The translations under genes and the position numbers were made by a program. A DNA stretch of 40,367 nucleotides from Rhodospirillales bacterium (GTDB taxonomy: Bacteria; Pseudomonadota; Alphaproteobacteria; Rhodospirillales; UBA2165): assembly GCA_028823885.1 (NCBI GenBank), contig JAPPFK010000114.1, positions 1 through 40,367 on the forward strand, written 5' to 3'. The notes under the pieces are model-generated. The model was not told the origin of the DNA and made no database searches. It saw only the letters and a program-made list of their open reading frames with translations. Numbering within the stretch: the stretch's first letter is position 1; each line of letters begins with the position of its first letter. Below are positions 37,845-40,367 of the stretch, one piece after another.

Positions 37845-39059
37845 TTATTTGTTGCGTTGCCGCCCGGCGATGCGGAGGCGCAGCGCCTGGAGCTTGATGA
37901 ACCCTTCGGCGTCCCGCTGGTCGTAGACGCTGTCCTCTTCGAAGGTCACAGTCGCTTCGTCATAGAGGCTGCCCGGCGCCTTCCGGCCCAGGACCGTGAT
38001 CCCGCCCTTGAACAGCTTCAGGCGCACCGTGCCGGTGACGTTCTCCTGGCTTTTGTCGATGGCCGCCTGGAGCATTTCCCGCTCGGGCGCGAACCAGAAT
38101 CCGTTGTAGATCAGCTCCGCATAGCGGGGCATCAGTTCGTCCTTGAGGTGCGCGGCGTTGCGGTCGAGGGTCAGGCTCTCCATGGCCCGGTGGGCGGCCA
38201 GCATGACGGTGCCGCCGGGCGTCTCGTAGACGCCGCGCGATTTCATGCCGACGAACCGGTTTTCGACGATGTCGGCCCGGCCGATCCCGTGGTCGCCGGC
38301 TGCCTTGTTCAGATGGGTGAGCAGCGTTGCGGGGCTCATCGCCTGGCCGTCGACGGCGACGGGATCGCCCTTCTCATAGTCGATCTCGACGATCAGCGGC
38401 TCGTCCGGCGCGTTTTCCGGCGCCACGCTCCGGGTGAACATGTCCTCGTCGGGCGCCACGTCCGGGTCCTCCAGCGCCTTCCCCTCGTAGGAGATGTGCA
38501 GCAGGTTGGCGTCCGTCGAATAGGGCGGCTCATCCTCCTTGTCCTTGGGGATGGGAATCTGGTGCTTCTGGGCGTAGTCGATGAGCTGGGTGCGGGACTG
38601 AAGGTCCCATTCCCGCCACGGCGCGATGATCTCGATGTCCGGATTGAGGGCGTAGTAGCCGAGTTCGAATCGCACCTGGTCGTTGCCCTTGCCGGTGGCT
38701 CCGTGGGAGACCGCGTCGGCGCCGACTTCCCGGGCGATCTCGATCTGGCGCTTGGCGATCAGCGGCCGGGCGATGGAGGTGCCCAACAGGTACGTCCCCT
38801 CATAGAGGGCGTTGGCCCGGAACATGGGAAACACGTAGTCGCGGACGAACTCCTCCCGGAGGTCCTCGATGTAGATTTCCTCGATGCCCAGCATCTCGGC
38901 CTTGGCCCTGGCCGGCTCCACTTCCTCGCCCTGGCCGAGATCGGCGGTGAAGGTCACCACCTCGCAGCCCTTCTCCTCCTGCAGCCACTTCAGAATGACC
39001 GAGGTATCGAGGCCGCCCGAGTAGGCCAGCACCACTTTCTTGACGTCGTCCGCCATCAC
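37845..39059 (-). CDS. argG: Argininosuccinate synthase
   Basis: [40 protein letters not shown]...[45 protein letters not shown]. Confidence 0.98.
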   Translation of the reverse strand: MMADDVKKVVLAYSGGLDTSVILKWLQEEKGCEVVTFTADLGQGEEVEPARAKAEMLGIEEIYIEDLREEFVRDYVFPMFRANALYEGTYLLGTSIARPLIAKRQIEIAREVGADAVSHGATGKGNDQVRFELGYYALNPDIEIIAPWREWDLQSRTQLIDYAQKHQIPIPKDKEDEPPYSTDANLLHISYEGKALEDPDVAPDEDMFTRSVAPENAPDEPLIVEIDYEKGDPVAVDGQAMSPATLLTHLNKAAGDHGIGRADIVENRFVGMKSRGVYETPGGTVMLAAHRAMESLTLDRNAAHLKDELMPRYAELIYNGFWFAPEREMLQAAIDKSQENVTGTVRLKLFKGGITVLGRKAPGSLYDEATVTFEEDSVYDQRDAEGFIKLQALRLRIAGRQRNK

Positions 39060-39148
39060 GAAAAACCCTTAAGTCTCAGCGGATTATGACCCGCCGTCGA
39101 ATCGCCGGCGCAGTATAGGGATTGAGGCGTGCGCCTCAAGTCCCGCCC

Positions 39149-39808
39149 CTACTCCGCCGCCTGCTGCTGGCGCTCAAGCCGGTCGGTGAGCCACGCCTCG
39201 ACGATGGGCTCCAGTTGCTCGTAGGGCTGCCAGCCGACGGTGAGGTAGGCGTAGCCGGTGCGGTCGTTGACCACCACGGTGGGGAAACCGGTGACGCCCA
39301 TGCGCTGGGCGAACTGGAAGTCGCGCATGGTCTCGGCCTTCATTTCATCGGAGTTGAAGAGCCGGGCGAACTTCTCCTTGTCGAGGCCGAACTCGGCCGC
39401 CAAGCCGATCAGTACGCCTTCTTGGGTAACGTCCCGGTTCTCGGCGTAGAAAGCGGTCTGCAGGCGGGTGAAGAACTCAAGCGCCGTGCCGTTGCCTTCC
39501 ATCATCCGCGTGGTGACGGCGGCGCGGCAGGCGGCCTCGGTGTTGTAGACGAAGTCGGTGCGTTCCAGGATGTCGAACTTGAATGGCTGGCCGGTGCGCT
39601 GGTTGATCTCCTCCCAGTGCTCGCGCAGGAAGTCGATGCGCTGCCGGTCCTGGGGCTCGCTCCAGTCGATATGCAGCCCGCCGGCGACGAACGTCACCGC
39701 GGCGCGGCCCCGGCACTGGTCCTCCAGCCTGGTCTTGGCAGGCGCGAACCCGTAGCACCACGAGCACATGGGATCGCCCACATAGATCAGTTCCCGATCG
39801 ACGGCCAT
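39149..39808 (-). CDS. DsbA family protein
   Basis: ELIYVGDPMCSWCYGFAPA (CSWC redox motif), MGVTGFPTVVVNDRTGY cis-Pro region. Confidence 0.88.
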   Translation of the reverse strand: MAVDRELIYVGDPMCSWCYGFAPAKTRLEDQCRGRAAVTFVAGGLHIDWSEPQDRQRIDFLREHWEEINQRTGQPFKFDILERTDFVYNTEAACRAAVTTRMMEGNGTALEFFTRLQTAFYAENRDVTQEGVLIGLAAEFGLDKEKFARLFNSDEMKAETMRDFQFAQRMGVTGFPTVVVNDRTGYAYLTVGWQPYEQLEPIVEAWLTDRLERQQQAAE

Positions 39809-39878
39809 TTGAATTCCTCCGCGATAAGCGGTGAGACACCTACACGTTTTAGTCCGGTTGGGAAAGGCCCGCCGCGCC

Positions 39879-40367
39879 CTATTGGCCGGAGGATTGCGCG
39901 GCGGTCAGTTTCCCGTAGGCGACGGACAGAACCGAGACGCCCAGCGCGATACCGACAAACCCGATGAACTGGGCGACCAGGGAGATGGCCAGGGACCCCG
40001 ACAAGGTCCCGCCGGCGCCGGTCGCGGCCACGATGCCGGCCGCGATCATCATCGGGACGGCGCCCAGAACCGCGGTAATGATACCGGCGACGATCATCGC
40101 GCCGACCACCTGCCAGCCATTGCCCTGGCTGAGCACCAGTACGTCGCGGAGGCCCAGATCATGGTCGACGCAGGTAGCGGGAAGAATCAGGATCAACCGG
40201 CCGGTCAGCCACAGAAACGCCACGGCGCCGGCTCCGATGGGCGAGCCGGACACGCCGAGGAAGACAAGCACGAAAAAGAAACCGACGACGCCAAAGATGA
40301 TGAACAGCTTCAGGTACTGGATGACGAACCTGGTCGTCCGCATCCGCCAGAGATAGCACTCCAGCAC
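39879..40367 (-). CDS. Integral membrane protein of unknown function (may extend past the window edge)
   Basis: Several hydrophobic segments (YLKLFIIFGVVGFFFVLVFLGVSG, VVGAMIVAGIITAVLGAVPMMIAAGIVAATG, FIGFVGIALGVSVLSVAYG). The reading frame reaches the window end. Confidence 0.7.
   Translation of the reverse strand: MLECYLWRMRTTRFVIQYLKLFIIFGVVGFFFVLVFLGVSGSPIGAGAVAFLWLTGRLILILPATCVDHDLGLRDVLVLSQGNGWQVVGAMIVAGIITAVLGAVPMMIAAGIVAATGAGGTLSGSLAISLVAQFIGFVGIALGVSVLSVAYGKLTAAQSSGQ

Noticed and set aside
37809-39089. 426-aa plus-strand ORF antisense to argG
   Set aside because: Shadow ORF of argG, which is highly conserved.
1-40367. CRISPR arrays, tRNA or rRNA genes, transposases, prophage genes
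   Set aside because: None recognised on reading either strand; no spaced direct-repeat arrays and no transposase or integrase motifs. tRNAscan-SE and repeat finders were not run.

Overview
High-GC chromosomal window of alphaproteobacterial type with mostly dense, conserved gene content. From left to right it contains: dnaX (minus, runs off the left edge) with SRP RNA (ffs) upstream; nudC; pheA; a cytochrome c; an inositol monophosphatase/HisN-like gene; a Yej-type peptide ABC transporter operon (yejA, an aldehyde dehydrogenase, yejB, yejE, yejF); uppP; a GST; a TPR protein; an SDR/epimerase; an AT-richer Fic-domain insert with a small upstream ORF; an alpha/beta hydrolase; two glycosyltransferases; thrS and infC; an accessory catabolic-looking block (PhyH-like dioxygenase, P450, MarR, Gfo/Idh, sulfatase, cupin); rpmI-rplT-pheS-pheT; an AAA/DUF4143-type ATPase behind two large palindromes; a second Gfo/Idh; an MFS transporter; a TlpA-like thioredoxin interrupted by one in-frame TGA; argG; a DsbA-family protein; and a partial membrane protein. 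The observations I rate highest are: (1) the TlpA-like thioredoxin, whose TGA sits exactly at the first Cys of the WCPPC motif and is followed by a hairpin fitting the bacterial SECIS pattern, making it a candidate selenoprotein; (2) a Thr-codon-rich leader peptide plus alternative CCCTCC/GGGGGG pairing segments and a terminator in front of thrS, a candidate ribosome-mediated attenuator with a near-leaderless start; (3) twin perfect palindromes sharing a TTAAGATCA core, with centres 41 bp apart, immediately upstream of the DUF4143-type ATPase; (4) an apparent ATA start codon and a 9-bp hairpin at infC. All statements come from reading the sequence. No database search or folding was run.
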